From Microglena sp. YARC (lineage: Eukaryota > Chlorophyta > Chlorophyceae > Chlamydomonadales > Chlamydomonadaceae), in contig CM039464.1 in the NCBI GenBank assembly GCA_022414725.1, positions 30,563,761 to 30,627,760 of the forward strand: a stretch of DNA of 64,000 nt. Reading direction: 5' to 3'. Within the stretch, counting starts at the first letter, position 1; each line of letters begins with the position of its first letter. The notes under the pieces were generated by a model, which did not search any database, was not told the origin of the DNA, and saw only the letters and a list, made by a program, of their open reading frames with translations. Positions 55,160 to 64,000 of this stretch are shown piece after piece. A program made the translations under genes and the position numbers.

Positions 55160-58100
55160 GCGTGTGTGTTTGTGTGTGTGTGTGTATTTGTGTGTTGGAG
55201 TGAGTGGACTACGAGGCCACTGGCAGCACTTTCCTGATAGGTGTTGGTGTTGGTGTTGGGAGTGGGTTGGTTAATGTTGGTTGACTGTGAGGCCGCTGTG
55301 CACACCTTCTCCTTTTCTCCTTTTCTCCTTTTCTCATCTGCCCATTTTACAGCAATCTTCCTCTTAAAATCATTTGCCAACATGAGGGGAAAACGTTTCC
55401 CCCCAACGCCAACCCCTTAGAGAAAGGTGTTGTCGGGCTAGCTAGCTCCCTGGGCTGGGCCTGTGCGACCCAGGTGCGACTAAGGTGCGACCCAGGGCAC
55501 AAATCACTCAATCGCGGTCGCAATTTGTGGCGACCAAGGGCCCATTACGCCCCTAAACTCGCACAACTGAGGGACGCACGGGGGTCGCACCTGGGTCGCA
55601 CAATGTGCGACTGGTCGCACACAAAAAAAATCGTTGTCAGCGGCCTCGCAGTTCACCAACGCCAAAGCGCACCAACCTGCATAAGATCACCACCATCACT
55701 GCCACCACCATCAGTGCTACCACTGCCACCACTGCCACCACCAACACCAAAGCGCACCAACCTGCATAAGATCACCACCATCACCATCACAGCCACCACC
55801 AACACCACCACTGCCACCAAAGATACAACCAACACCACCACTGCCACCACAGCCACTGCCAACACCACCAACACCACAGCGCACCAACCTGCATAGGACC
55901 TCAGATTCCGGAAGCTTCTCAGACTCAAGGTAGACGATGGACAGGTAATTCCGAATGTTGTGTGCTCGGATGTCTTCGGAGCCAAAGTACTGCGTGGCAA
56001 GCAAGGATTGGTTTCGGATGTTGTGCACTTGGATGTCTTCGGAGCCAAAGTACGGCGTGGCAAGCAAGGATTGGTTTCGGATGTGCACTTGGATGTCTTC
56101 GGAGCCAAAGTACGGCGTGGCAAGCAAGGATCGGTTTCGGATGTTGTGCACTTGGATGTCTTCGGAGCCAATGAATGGCGTGGCAAGCAAGGATCGGTTT
56201 TGGATGTTGTGCACTTAAATGTCTTCGGAGCCAAAGTACGGCGTGGCAAGCAAGGATCGGTTTCGGATTTTGTGCGCTCAGATGTCTTCGGAGCCAAAGT
56301 ACTGCGTGGCAAACAAGGATTGGTTTCCCAACCCACCCACCACGTACCCCACCCCATATACCCCAACCCACATACCCCACCCCACACCCCATATACTTCA
56401 ACCCACGCAGCCACCTTTTACACCACTGCCAGTGGTATATATATAATCAGTGCCTGACACTCTTGTGCATCCAAGCCTACCGTGCCTGACTTTTGCTCTT
56501 ATTCTTGCGTCATCAGCCCCCAAAACCCACCCACCCACCTTTTCCTCCATCCTCAGCGCGCTATTCATCGACGCCTCAGCATCCTGGGGTACCAGGGCAC
56601 ATGACTATTTCTACCCCAACCCACATACCCCATACCCCAACCCACATACCCCAACCCACATACCCCAACCCACATACCCCATACCCAACCCACATATCCC
56701 ATATCCCAACCCACATACCCCACCCACCCACCTTTTCCTCCATCCTCAGCGCGCTTTTCATCGACGCCTCAGCATCCTGGGGTACCAGGGCACATGACTA
56801 TTTCTACCCCAACCCACATACCCCATACCCAAACCCACATACCTCATACCCAAACCCACATACCCCATACCCAAACCCTCATACCACATACCCCGACCCA
56901 CATACCCCACCCACCCACCTTCTCCACCACTGTCAGCGCACTATTCATCGACGCCTCAGCACGCTCATATGCTTTTAGCTCAGTGTAGATGATGGCCAGG
57001 CTGCGCAGACATCTCACGCGCCCATCAGCATACACTTTTGCAGCCTCTGGTTTCGAGCTTGTCTCCAACTTCTTGTACCTGGCGTTGAAAGACACAGGGC
57101 CATGCACGTAAGTTCAATGCACGTAATGCACATCAGTATCATTCCAGCCTTGCAGGTGTTGATGATGCCAGGCTGTGGAGACATCTCACGCGCCCATCAG
57201 CATACACTTTGGCAGCCTCTGGTTTGGAGCTTGTCTCTAGCATCTTGTATCTGAGGTAGAGAGGGGTGGGGGGAAGCTACCCTCCAGTGAGCTAGCATCC
57301 ACAAGCCAGATCCTCCTCGGATTTAGGGGTCAGGGGTTTAGGATATAGGTTTTAGGGTTTAGGGTATCTTGTCTCTAGCTTCTTTTACCTGGGGTTGAAA
57401 GGCACAGTATGATGCGCGTTAGTTACCCCATCCCCATCCCCATCCACACGCCCACATCCACTCTCATCCCTTACCCCAACCCCATACACCCACACCCACT
57501 CTCATCCCCTACCCCAACCCCTTACACCCACACCCATTCCCCAAACCCATAGTCCCAAATTCAAGTTTTCAGTTGAGTCAAAAGCGCAACCCAAAATGAC
57601 AAAATGTATTACCTGGTTACCTAGTAGCCACATATTGACATATGCCCTATTTTTTCCAAACAAGTTTATTTCAGTGGATTAAATTTACAGTGACTTATAC
57701 ATAGTTTATGCTTATCAGACATTTCGATACATCGCTTTCCCCAGGAGCCCCCAGTACATTTGCTGTACAGGGGCCCCAGCAGGCAACACTCCAGCAGGCT
57801 GCCCTATGCTGACGATTTAGTTATAATTGGAGAATTAAATTATCACTGTAGCACGAACTCAGCCCCCCACGTCGGTAAAATGATCGTTTAGGGTTCAGTT
57901 AATCAATGAGTTTTCTTCTTAGACCTTCATGTTACGGTTGGACAATTCCCTATTTGGCCTACCCCTGGACTGTAACATACGTACACACATACATGTAAGT
58001 GACAAGTTGCAGGCGAGATCAGGCAGTGCAACAAGAAGAATGCACAACGCACATGTACATACATACATACATACATACATACATACATACATACATGTAT

Positions 58101-61100
58101 ACATACATACATACATACATAAATACATACATACATACATACATACATACATACATACATACATACATACATACATGTATACATACCCGTTGGCTGCTTG
58201 CTGATATATCCTCGCAGCTTTGGTGTGGTTGTCTTGCTGTGTGTTACCCTGCAGACACAAAAAAGCCATTAATCAAGTCAAATTCCCAATACATAAAGTC
58301 AGCCATTTATAAAGAAGTATATCCTTCTTAAGAAACATATATACATAAAGTCAGTCATTTATAAAGAAGTATATCCTTCTTTAGAAACATATATACATAA
58401 AGTCAGTCATTTACAAAGAAGTATATCCTTCTTTGGAAACATATATACATAAAGTCAGTCATTTATAAAGAAATATATCCTTCTTTAGAAACATATATAC
58501 ATAAAGTCAGTCATTTATAAAGAAGTATATCCTTCTTTAGAAACATATATACATAAAGTCAGTCATTTATAAAGAAGTATATCCTTCTTTAGAAACATAC
58601 ATACATAAAGTCAGTCATTTATAAAGAAGTATATCCTTCTTTAGAAACATATCTACATAAAGTCAGTCATTTATAAAGAAGTATATCCTTCTTTAGAAAC
58701 ATACATACATAAAGTCAGTCATTTATAAAGAAGTATATCCTTCTTTAGAAACATATATACATAAAGTCAGTCATTTATAAAGAAGTATATCCTTCTTTAG
58801 AAACATATATACATAAAGTCAGTCATTTATAAAGAAGTATATCCTTCTTTAGAAACATATATACATAAAGTCAGTCATTTATAAAGAAGTATATCCTTCT
58901 TTAGAAACATATATACATAAAGTCAGTCATTTATAAAGAAGTATATCCTTCTTTAGAAACAAATATACATAAAGTCAGTCATTTACAAAGAAGTATATCC
59001 CTCTTTAGAAACATATATACATAAAGTCAGTCATTTATAAAGAAGTGTATCCCTCTTTAGAAACATATATACATAAAGTCAGTCATTTATAAAGAAGTAT
59101 ATCCCTCTTTAGAAACATATATACATAAAGTCAGTCATTTATAAAGAAGTATATCCTTCTTTAGAAACATATATACATAAAGTCAGTCATTTATAAAGAA
59201 GTAAATCCCTCTTTAGAAACATATATACATAAAGTCAGTCATTTATAAAGAAGTATATCCTTCTTTAGAAACATATATACATAAAGTCAGTCATTTATAA
59301 AGAAGTATATCCTTCTTTAGAAACATATATACATAAAGTCAGTCATTTATAAAGAAGTATATCCTTCTTTAGAAACATATATACATAAAGTCAGTCATTT
59401 ATAAAGAAGTATATCCTTCTTTAGAAACATATATACATAAAGTCAGTCATTTATAAAGAAGTATATCCTTCTTTAGAAACATATATACATAAAGTCAGTC
59501 ATTTATAAAGAAGTATATCCTTCTTTAGAAACATATATACATAAAGTCAGTCATTTATAAAGAAGAATATCCCTCTTTAGAAACATATATACATAAAGTC
59601 AGTCATTTATAAAGAAGTATATCCTTCTTTAGAAAATAAGAAACACACATGTGCTGTGGCACTAGATTGAGTGGGCTCCGCCAAAAATAGGATAACCATG
59701 TGGGGCGGCATCAGATGCACCCGATGCACTTCATTTAGGTGAAATAGGATTTGCTGGCACAGGTGGTTACCACGTGCTGAACAGGTGGTTAGGTGGTTAA
59801 CAAGTGGTTAACAGGTGGTTAGTATGTGCTTAATGAGTGGTAGCCAGAAACTAAAACAAAAATATGTGGGGTGTTATCCGATGCACAAAATGCACAAGAT
59901 GCACCTGAAGCACTTCATTAAGGCAAAACAGGATATTTTACGCCTACATAGTAGACATACATCAGCGGTACCCAAAATAGGAAACCCATGTGGGGCGGCA
60001 TCACAAGCACCGGAAGCACAAAATGCACAAGATGCACCATAAGCACTTCATCAAGGTAAAATATGATATTTGACGCCTAGACACACATCAGCGATACCCA
60101 AACTAAGAAACACACATTTCAGGTGGCACCACATGCATCAGATGCAAAAGATGCACAAAATGCACCACACAGCAGCGATACAAAAAATTGACATTTTACG
60201 TCTAGACACACAGCAGCGATACCAAAAATAGGATACCCGTGTTGGGCGGCACCAGATGCACCGGAAGCAATTCCTTCAGGTGAAATAGGATTTGCTTGCA
60301 TAGGTGGTTAGGTGGTTAACAAGTGGTTAACAGGTGGTTAGTAGGTGCTTAACATGTGGTTAACAGAACAAAACATAAAGGTGGGGCGGCACCAGATGCA
60401 CCGAAAGCAATTCATTCAGGTGGAATAGGATTTGCTGGCACAGGTGGTAAACAGAAACTAAAACAAAAACATGTGGGGCGGCATCAGATGCACCGTAAGC
60501 TCAAAATGCACCGGAAGCACAAGATGCACCATAAGCACTTCATCAAAATAAAAAATTTGACGCCTAGAAACGCATCAGCAATACCAAAAATAGGATAACC
60601 ATGTTGGGCGGCACCATATGCACCGGAAGCAATTCCTTCAGGTGGAATAGGGTTTGCTGCACAGGTGGTTAACAAGTGCTTGGTGGTTAGGTGGTTAGAT
60701 GGTTAACAGGTGGTTAAGACGTCCTTGGTGGTTAAGTGGTTGGATGGTTAACAGGTGGTTAACAAGTGCTTGGTGGTTAGGTGGTTAGATGGTTAACAGG
60801 TGGTTAACACGAGCTTAACAAGTGGTTAAAAGGTGGTTAACAAGTGGTTAACAGGTGGTTAACACGAGCTTAACTAGTGGTTAACAGGTGGTTAACACGA
60901 GCTTAACAAGTGGTTAACAGGTGGTTAACAGGTGGTTAACAGGTGGTTAACAGGTGGTTAACACGAGCTTAACAAGTGGTTAACAGGTGGTTAACAAGTG
61001 GTTAACAGGTGGTTAACACGAGCTTAACAAGTGGTTAACAGGTGGTTAACAAGTGGTTAACAGGTGGTTAACACGAGCTTAACAAGTGGTTAACAGGTGG

Positions 61101-64000
61101 TTAACAAGTGGTTAACAGGTGGTTAACACGAGCTTAACAAGTGGTTAACAGGTGGTTAACACAAGCTTAACAGGTGGTTAACACGAGCTTAACAAGTGGT
61201 TAACAGGCTTAACAAGTTTAACAGGTGGTTAACAAGTGATTAACAGGTGGTTAACACGAGCTTAACAAGTGGTTAACAGGTGGTTAACAGGTGGTTAACA
61301 AGTGGTTAACAGGTGGTTAACACGAGGTTAACAAGTGGTTAACAGGTGGTTAACAGGTGGTTAACAGGTGGTTAACAAGTGGTTAACAGGTGGTTAACAC
61401 GAGCTTAACAAGTTGTTAACAGGTGGTTAACAAGTGGTTAACAAGTGGTTAACACGAGCTTAACAAGTGGTTAACAAGTGGTTAACAAGTGGTTAACAGG
61501 TGGTTAACAGGTGGTTAACACGAGCTTAACAAGTGGTTAACAGGTGGTTAACAGGTGGTTAACAGGTGGTTAACAGGTGGTTAACAAGTGGTTAACAGGT
61601 GGTTAACACGAGCTTAACAAGTGGTTAACAGGTGGTTAACACGAGCTTAACAAGTGGTTAACAGGTGGTTAACAAGTGGTTAACATGAGCTTAACAAGTG
61701 GTTAACAGGTGGTTAACAGGTGGTTAAAAGGTGGTTAACAGGTGGTTAACACGAGCTTAACAAGTAGTTAACAGGTGGTTAACAGGTGGTTAACAAGTGG
61801 TTAACAGGTGGTTAGCACGAGCTTAACAAGTGGTTAACAGGTGGTTAACAGGTGGTTAACAGGTGGTTAACAGGTGGTTAACACGAGCTTAACAAGTGGT
61901 TAACAGGTGGTTAACACGAGCTTAACAAGTGGTTAACAGGTGGTTAAGAGGTGGTTAACAGGTGGTTAACAGGTGGTTAATAGGTGGTTAACAAGTGGTT
62001 AACAGGTGGTTAACACGAGCTTAACCAGTGGTTAACAGGTGGTTAACAGGTGGTTAACAGGTGGTTAGCAAGTGGTTAACAGGTGGTTAACACGAGCTTA
62101 ACAAGTGGTTAACAGGTGGTTATCAGGATGCACCGGAAGCACTTCATTGGGTGATGTGTATTGATCACAAGTATTGATATAGATCCGAACAGTTGACCGA
62201 CAAGGGAAACAGCACACAAACAAACAAACCCACCCACACCCGCAACCCACCCACCCACACAAAACCCACCCACAACCACACATCCACATAACCCACCCAC
62301 GCCCACACAATCCACAACACCCACCCACCCACAACCCACCCACCCACCTGAAGCTCATTAGCCAGTTTCTCAACAGAGCACAAGGTGAGCTGGTGCTCCT
62401 TCCCACGCACTCGCTCATACGTGGCCAGCGCATCCCCCCCCCCCACCCCCCCCCCCCCACCCCACCCACCCACCCGCACAATCCCTCAGCCACAGCCTTC
62501 CCACCTCCCCCCACCCACCCCCCCACCCACCTGAAGCACATAAGCCAGTTTCTCCACAGAGCACAGGGTGAGCTGGTGCTCCTTCCCACGCACTCGCTCA
62601 TACGTGGCCAGCGCATCCCCCCCCCCCCCCCCCAAATCTCCCAATCCCTCAGCCAGAGCACCCTCCCCCCCACCACCACCCCACCCACCTGAAGCACATT
62701 AGCCAGTTTCTCCACAGAGCATAGGGTGAGCTGGTGCTCCTTCCCACGCACTCTCTCGTACGTAGCCAGCGCATCAGCACACAAGCGTTCAGCTTCGTCA
62801 TGCTTTCCATCCGCACTTAGGGCCATACCCAGGTTGTTGCGAGCCCCGGCAGTGTCCTGGTGCTGTTTGCCTGCACAGGTGGTTAAAAAGTGGTTAACAG
62901 TTGGTCAGTAGGTGGTTAGAAAGTGGTTACCAGGTGGTTGATAGGTGGTTAAGATACTAAACGTGTTGCTAGCCCCTGTAGTGTCCTGGTGCTGTTTGCC
63001 TGCACAGGTGGTTAACAAGTGGTTAGTAGGTGGTTAGCAAGTGGGAAACAGGTGGTTACCACTTAGAGCCATACCCAGATTGTTGCGAGCCCCGGCAGTG
63101 TCCTGGTACTGTTTGCCTGCACAGGTGGTGGACAGGTGGTTAGCAACTTTTTAACATGCGGTTAGTAGGTGGTTAGCAACTTTTTAACATGCGGTTACGA
63201 TACCCAGATTGTTGCGAGCCCCTGCAGTATACTGGTGCTGTCTGCCTGCACAGGGGGTTAAAAGTGGTTAAGATGTGGTTAGTAGCTTGTTAGAAAGGGG
63301 TTACCAGGTGGTTGATAGGTGGTTAAGATACCCAGATTGTTGCGGGCCCCGGCAGTGTTCTGGTGCTGTTTGCCTGCACAGGAGGTTAAAAAGTGGTTAA
63401 CAGGTGGTTACTAGGCACTTAGGGCCATACCCAGGTTGTTGCGTGCCCCAGCAGTGTCCTGGTGCTGTTTGCCTGCACAGACGGTTAACAAGTGGTTAGT
63501 TGGTGGTTAGTAGGTGGTTAGCAAGTGGTTAAGAGGTGGTTAGTAGGTGGTCCAGATACCAAAAGTGTTGCAAGCCCCAGCAGTGTCCTGGTGCTGTTTG
63601 CCAGCACAGGCGGTTAACAAGTGGTTAATAGGTGCTTGGTAGGTGGTTAAGATACTAAAAGTGTTGTGAGCCCCGACAGTGTCCTGGAGCTGTTTGCCTG
63701 CACAGGTTGTTCACAAGTGTTTAACAGGCGGTGGTGGCTTATAGGTGGTGGTGGTGGTGGTGGTGGTGGTGGTGGTTAACAGGTGGCTTATAGGTGGTGG
63801 TGGTGGTTAATAGCTGCTGCTGGTGGTGGTGTGGTGGTGGTGGTGGTTAATAGGTGGCTTATAGGTGGTGGTGGTGGTGGTGGTGTGGTGGTGGTGGTTA
63901 ATAGGTGGCTTATAGGGTGGTGGTGGTGGTGGTGTTTAATAGGTGGCTAATAGGTGGCGGTGGTGGTTAATAGGTGGTGGTGGTGGTGGAGGTGGTGGTG
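52230..64000 (-). CDS. TPR-repeat protein, kinesin-light-chain/NPHP3-like (5' end outside window)
   Basis: Six exons on the minus strand join in frame: 62689-62870, 58187-58248, 56919-57078, 55889-55989, 53375-53585 and 52230-52466 (~317 codons). Key segments: ARNNLGMALSADGKHDEAE, CSVEKLANVLQ with GNTQQDNHTKAARIYQQAANG split over two exons, CLRSLAIIYTELKAYERAE, YLSIVYLESEKLPESEVLCR, then GTLAVILAHSGRQSEVEAL. These are successive TPR helix pairs with NxLA(x)xY and GK/EAE signatures, of the kinesin-light-chain/NPHP3 type used for protein-protein contacts. The last exon is Q-rich then Gly-rich and ends GGAPS-stop. All junctions are GT-AG with consistent phases. The donor of 55889-55989 is TGCAG|GTTGGT, chosen because it restores frame with G|AAA GTG. 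Introns are mostly satellite. Five of six exons have local copies of their edges. Function beyond binding is unknown. Confidence 0.85.
52475..53140 (-). repeat. AT-rich minisatellite in last TPR intron
   Basis: Same array as 9210-9860: TTGGATTTGAATATTACTTGG-type units. Confidence 0.9.
53586..55270 (-). repeat. G/T-rich intron array with repeated acceptor/exon-start copies
   Basis: (GGGTGT)n and (TG)n tracts are interrupted by at least five copies of GAGAGGCTGCTGATAACACT (near 53800, 53960, 54270, 54560, 54825), the start of exon 53375-53585 with its acceptor. Three more diverged copies (GAGGCCACTGGCAGCA) lie near 54950, 55070 and 55215, with a further relative near 55290. Divergence increases with distance from the real exon. 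Confidence 0.88.
55455..55625 (+). repeat. Dispersed GC-rich repeat (GTGCGAC family)
   Basis: Related to 30110-30310 in inverted orientation. Contains CAGGTGCGACTAAGGTGCGA and CACAATGTGCGACTGGTCGC. Confidence 0.7.
55640..55888 (-). repeat. Donor-site copies after TPR exon 55889-55989
   Basis: Two copies of ATCTTATGCAG|GTTGGTGCGC (minus strand), at about 55672 and 55755, replicate the real donor CCTATGCAG|GTTGGTGCGC. They are spaced by CCACCACTGCCACC repeats. Confidence 0.8.
55990..56330 (-). repeat. 63-bp array of acceptor plus exon start before TPR exon 55889-55989
   Basis: Five extra units of TGCTTGCCACGC(A/C)G|TACTTTGG plus CTCCGAAGACAT. The acceptor AG at the real exon is intact. In the units near 56053, 56113, 56176 and 56239 it reads CG or otherwise lacks AG. 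The farthest copy, near 56303, keeps AG but leads to an early stop. Confidence 0.9.
56331..56918 (-). repeat. Intron array with donor copies of TPR exon 56919-57078
   Basis: Two copies (near 56530-56590 and 56730-56790) of the exon end, reading EASMNSALRMEEK|GTGGGTGGG, follow the real NSALTVVEK|GTGGGTGGG at 56918. The rest is CCCAACCCACATACCCCATA-type repeats. Confidence 0.85.
57079..57600 (-). repeat. Acceptor-side copies of TPR exon 56919-57078 and spacer
   Basis: A ~115-bp copy of the exon 5' part (CTCAG|ATACAAGATGCTAGAG..GGGCGCGTGAGATGTCTCC) lies at about 57160-57257. A shorter one (CCCCAG|GTAAAAGAAGC) lies near 57385. Pyrimidine-rich CCCCATCCCCATCC repeats follow. Confidence 0.8.
57830..57998 (-). 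mobile_element. Repeat family A copy with tail
   Basis: AATTAAATTATCACTGTAGC, CCCCCACGTCGGTAAAATGA, GTTTAGGGTTCAGTTAATCA, CCTACCCCTGGACTGTAACA then a (TACA)-type tail. Confidence 0.78.
58053..58186 (+). repeat. (CATA)n microsatellite directly at a splice donor
   Basis: About 33 tetramers with a few CATG variants. The minus-strand reading (GTATGTAT) provides the donor of exon 58187-58248, so the microsatellite starts at the GT itself. Confidence 0.93.
58283..59632 (+). repeat. 52-bp satellite, ~26 units
   Basis: Unit ACATAAAGTCAGTCATTTAT plus AAAGAAGTATATCCTTCTTTAGAAACATATAT. Each unit can form a small hairpin (AAAGAAG/CTTCTTT). High uniformity implies recent homogenisation. It lies in the TPR intron between exons 58248 and 62689. 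Confidence 0.96.
59640..60660 (+). repeat. Compound array (GATGCACCGGAAGCACTTCA)
   Basis: Four to five diverged long units containing GGGCGGCATCAGATGCACC, GCACAAGATGCACC, GACGCCTAGACACACATCAG and GGTGGTTAACA. The last grades into the next array. Confidence 0.85.
60661..62120 (+). repeat. 12-bp satellite (GGTGGTTAACAA/G)
   Basis: More than 110 units of AGGTGGTTAACA with a higher-order pattern that inserts CACGAGCTTAACAAG every few units. GTTAAC is palindromic. Confidence 0.96.
62121..62688 (-). repeat. Copies of the 3' half and donor of TPR exon 62689-62870
   Basis: Two copies (62349-62435 and 62531-62618) read LATYERVRGKEHQLTLCSVE then LANELQ or LAYVLQ followed by GTGGGTGG, like the real exon's LANVLQ|GTGGGTGG. 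They are separated by CCACCCAC and poly(C) tracts. Confidence 0.88.
62871..63710 (-). repeat. Copies of the 5' edge and acceptor of TPR exon 62689-62870
   Basis: About seven copies of CTGTGCAG|GCAAACAGCACCAGGACACTG (near 63000, 63115, 63245, 63378, 63475, 63602, 63702) are separated by GGTGGTTA-type repeats. Some extend to AACAACCTGGG. The acceptor AG is changed in the copy at ~63602 only. Confidence 0.85.
63720..64000 (+). repeat. (GGT)n microsatellite
   Basis: GGTGGTGGT runs with TTAATAGGTGGCTTATA interruptions, continuing past the window's end. Confidence 0.95.

Noticed and set aside
58283..59632. CRISPR-like regular direct repeats
   Set aside because: Units are contiguous with no unique spacers, in a eukaryotic intron; an ordinary satellite. 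The same applies to 39600-40580 and 60661-62120.

Overview
This is a eukaryotic nuclear window. The genes have GT-AG introns, and recognisable exons make up only a few per cent of the sequence. The rest is satellites, minisatellites, long poly(G)/poly(C) runs, non-autonomous DNA transposons, LINE fragments and SINE-like repeats. A short interstitial (CCCTAAA)n tract (plant/green-algal telomere type) and the overall style suggest a unicellular green alga, possibly prasinophyte-like. That assignment is inference. No bacterial, organellar or rRNA genes were recognised.

Layout. 1-1880: a ~181 bp satellite in two head-to-head arrays. 2504-4142: a divergent histone H3 variant whose N-terminal exon(s) are not visible. 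5556-10931: a ~5.4 kb block duplicated at 48982-54166; the left copy carries only the last two exons of a TPR gene. 11170-14815: minisatellites and two opposed LINE fragments. 14781-17345 (-): a START-domain gene with good splice sites but several apparent 1-base frameshifts. 17346-25140: mostly unassigned, with a degenerate array and a tRNA-like SINE candidate. 25168-34340: one hypothetical ORF, an extreme poly(G) region, hairpins and repeats. 34479-39311 (-): a secreted class-3 lipase gene with nested hAT-type MITEs in its first recognised intron. 39600-41825: two large satellites. 42450-48900: dispersed repeats, perfect hairpins and a LINE 3' end. 48982-64000 (-): the full duplication copy and a TPR gene (kinesin-light-chain/NPHP3-like), six exons of which could be joined in frame, its 5' end lying beyond the window.

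The main unifying observation is that in three unrelated genes (TPR, lipase, START) exon edges are repeated locally in tandem. Each unit carries a short piece of exon, the splice site and adjoining intron. In the acceptor arrays I could read, the functional exon is the last unit in the direction of transcription. The extra copies lie in the intron as decoy splice sites. At one TPR exon four of five decoy acceptors have lost their AG.

A second well-supported observation is a family of ~160-320 bp MITEs with CAGGGTACT-type ends and 8-bp target-site duplications (hAT hallmark), including one nested inside another.
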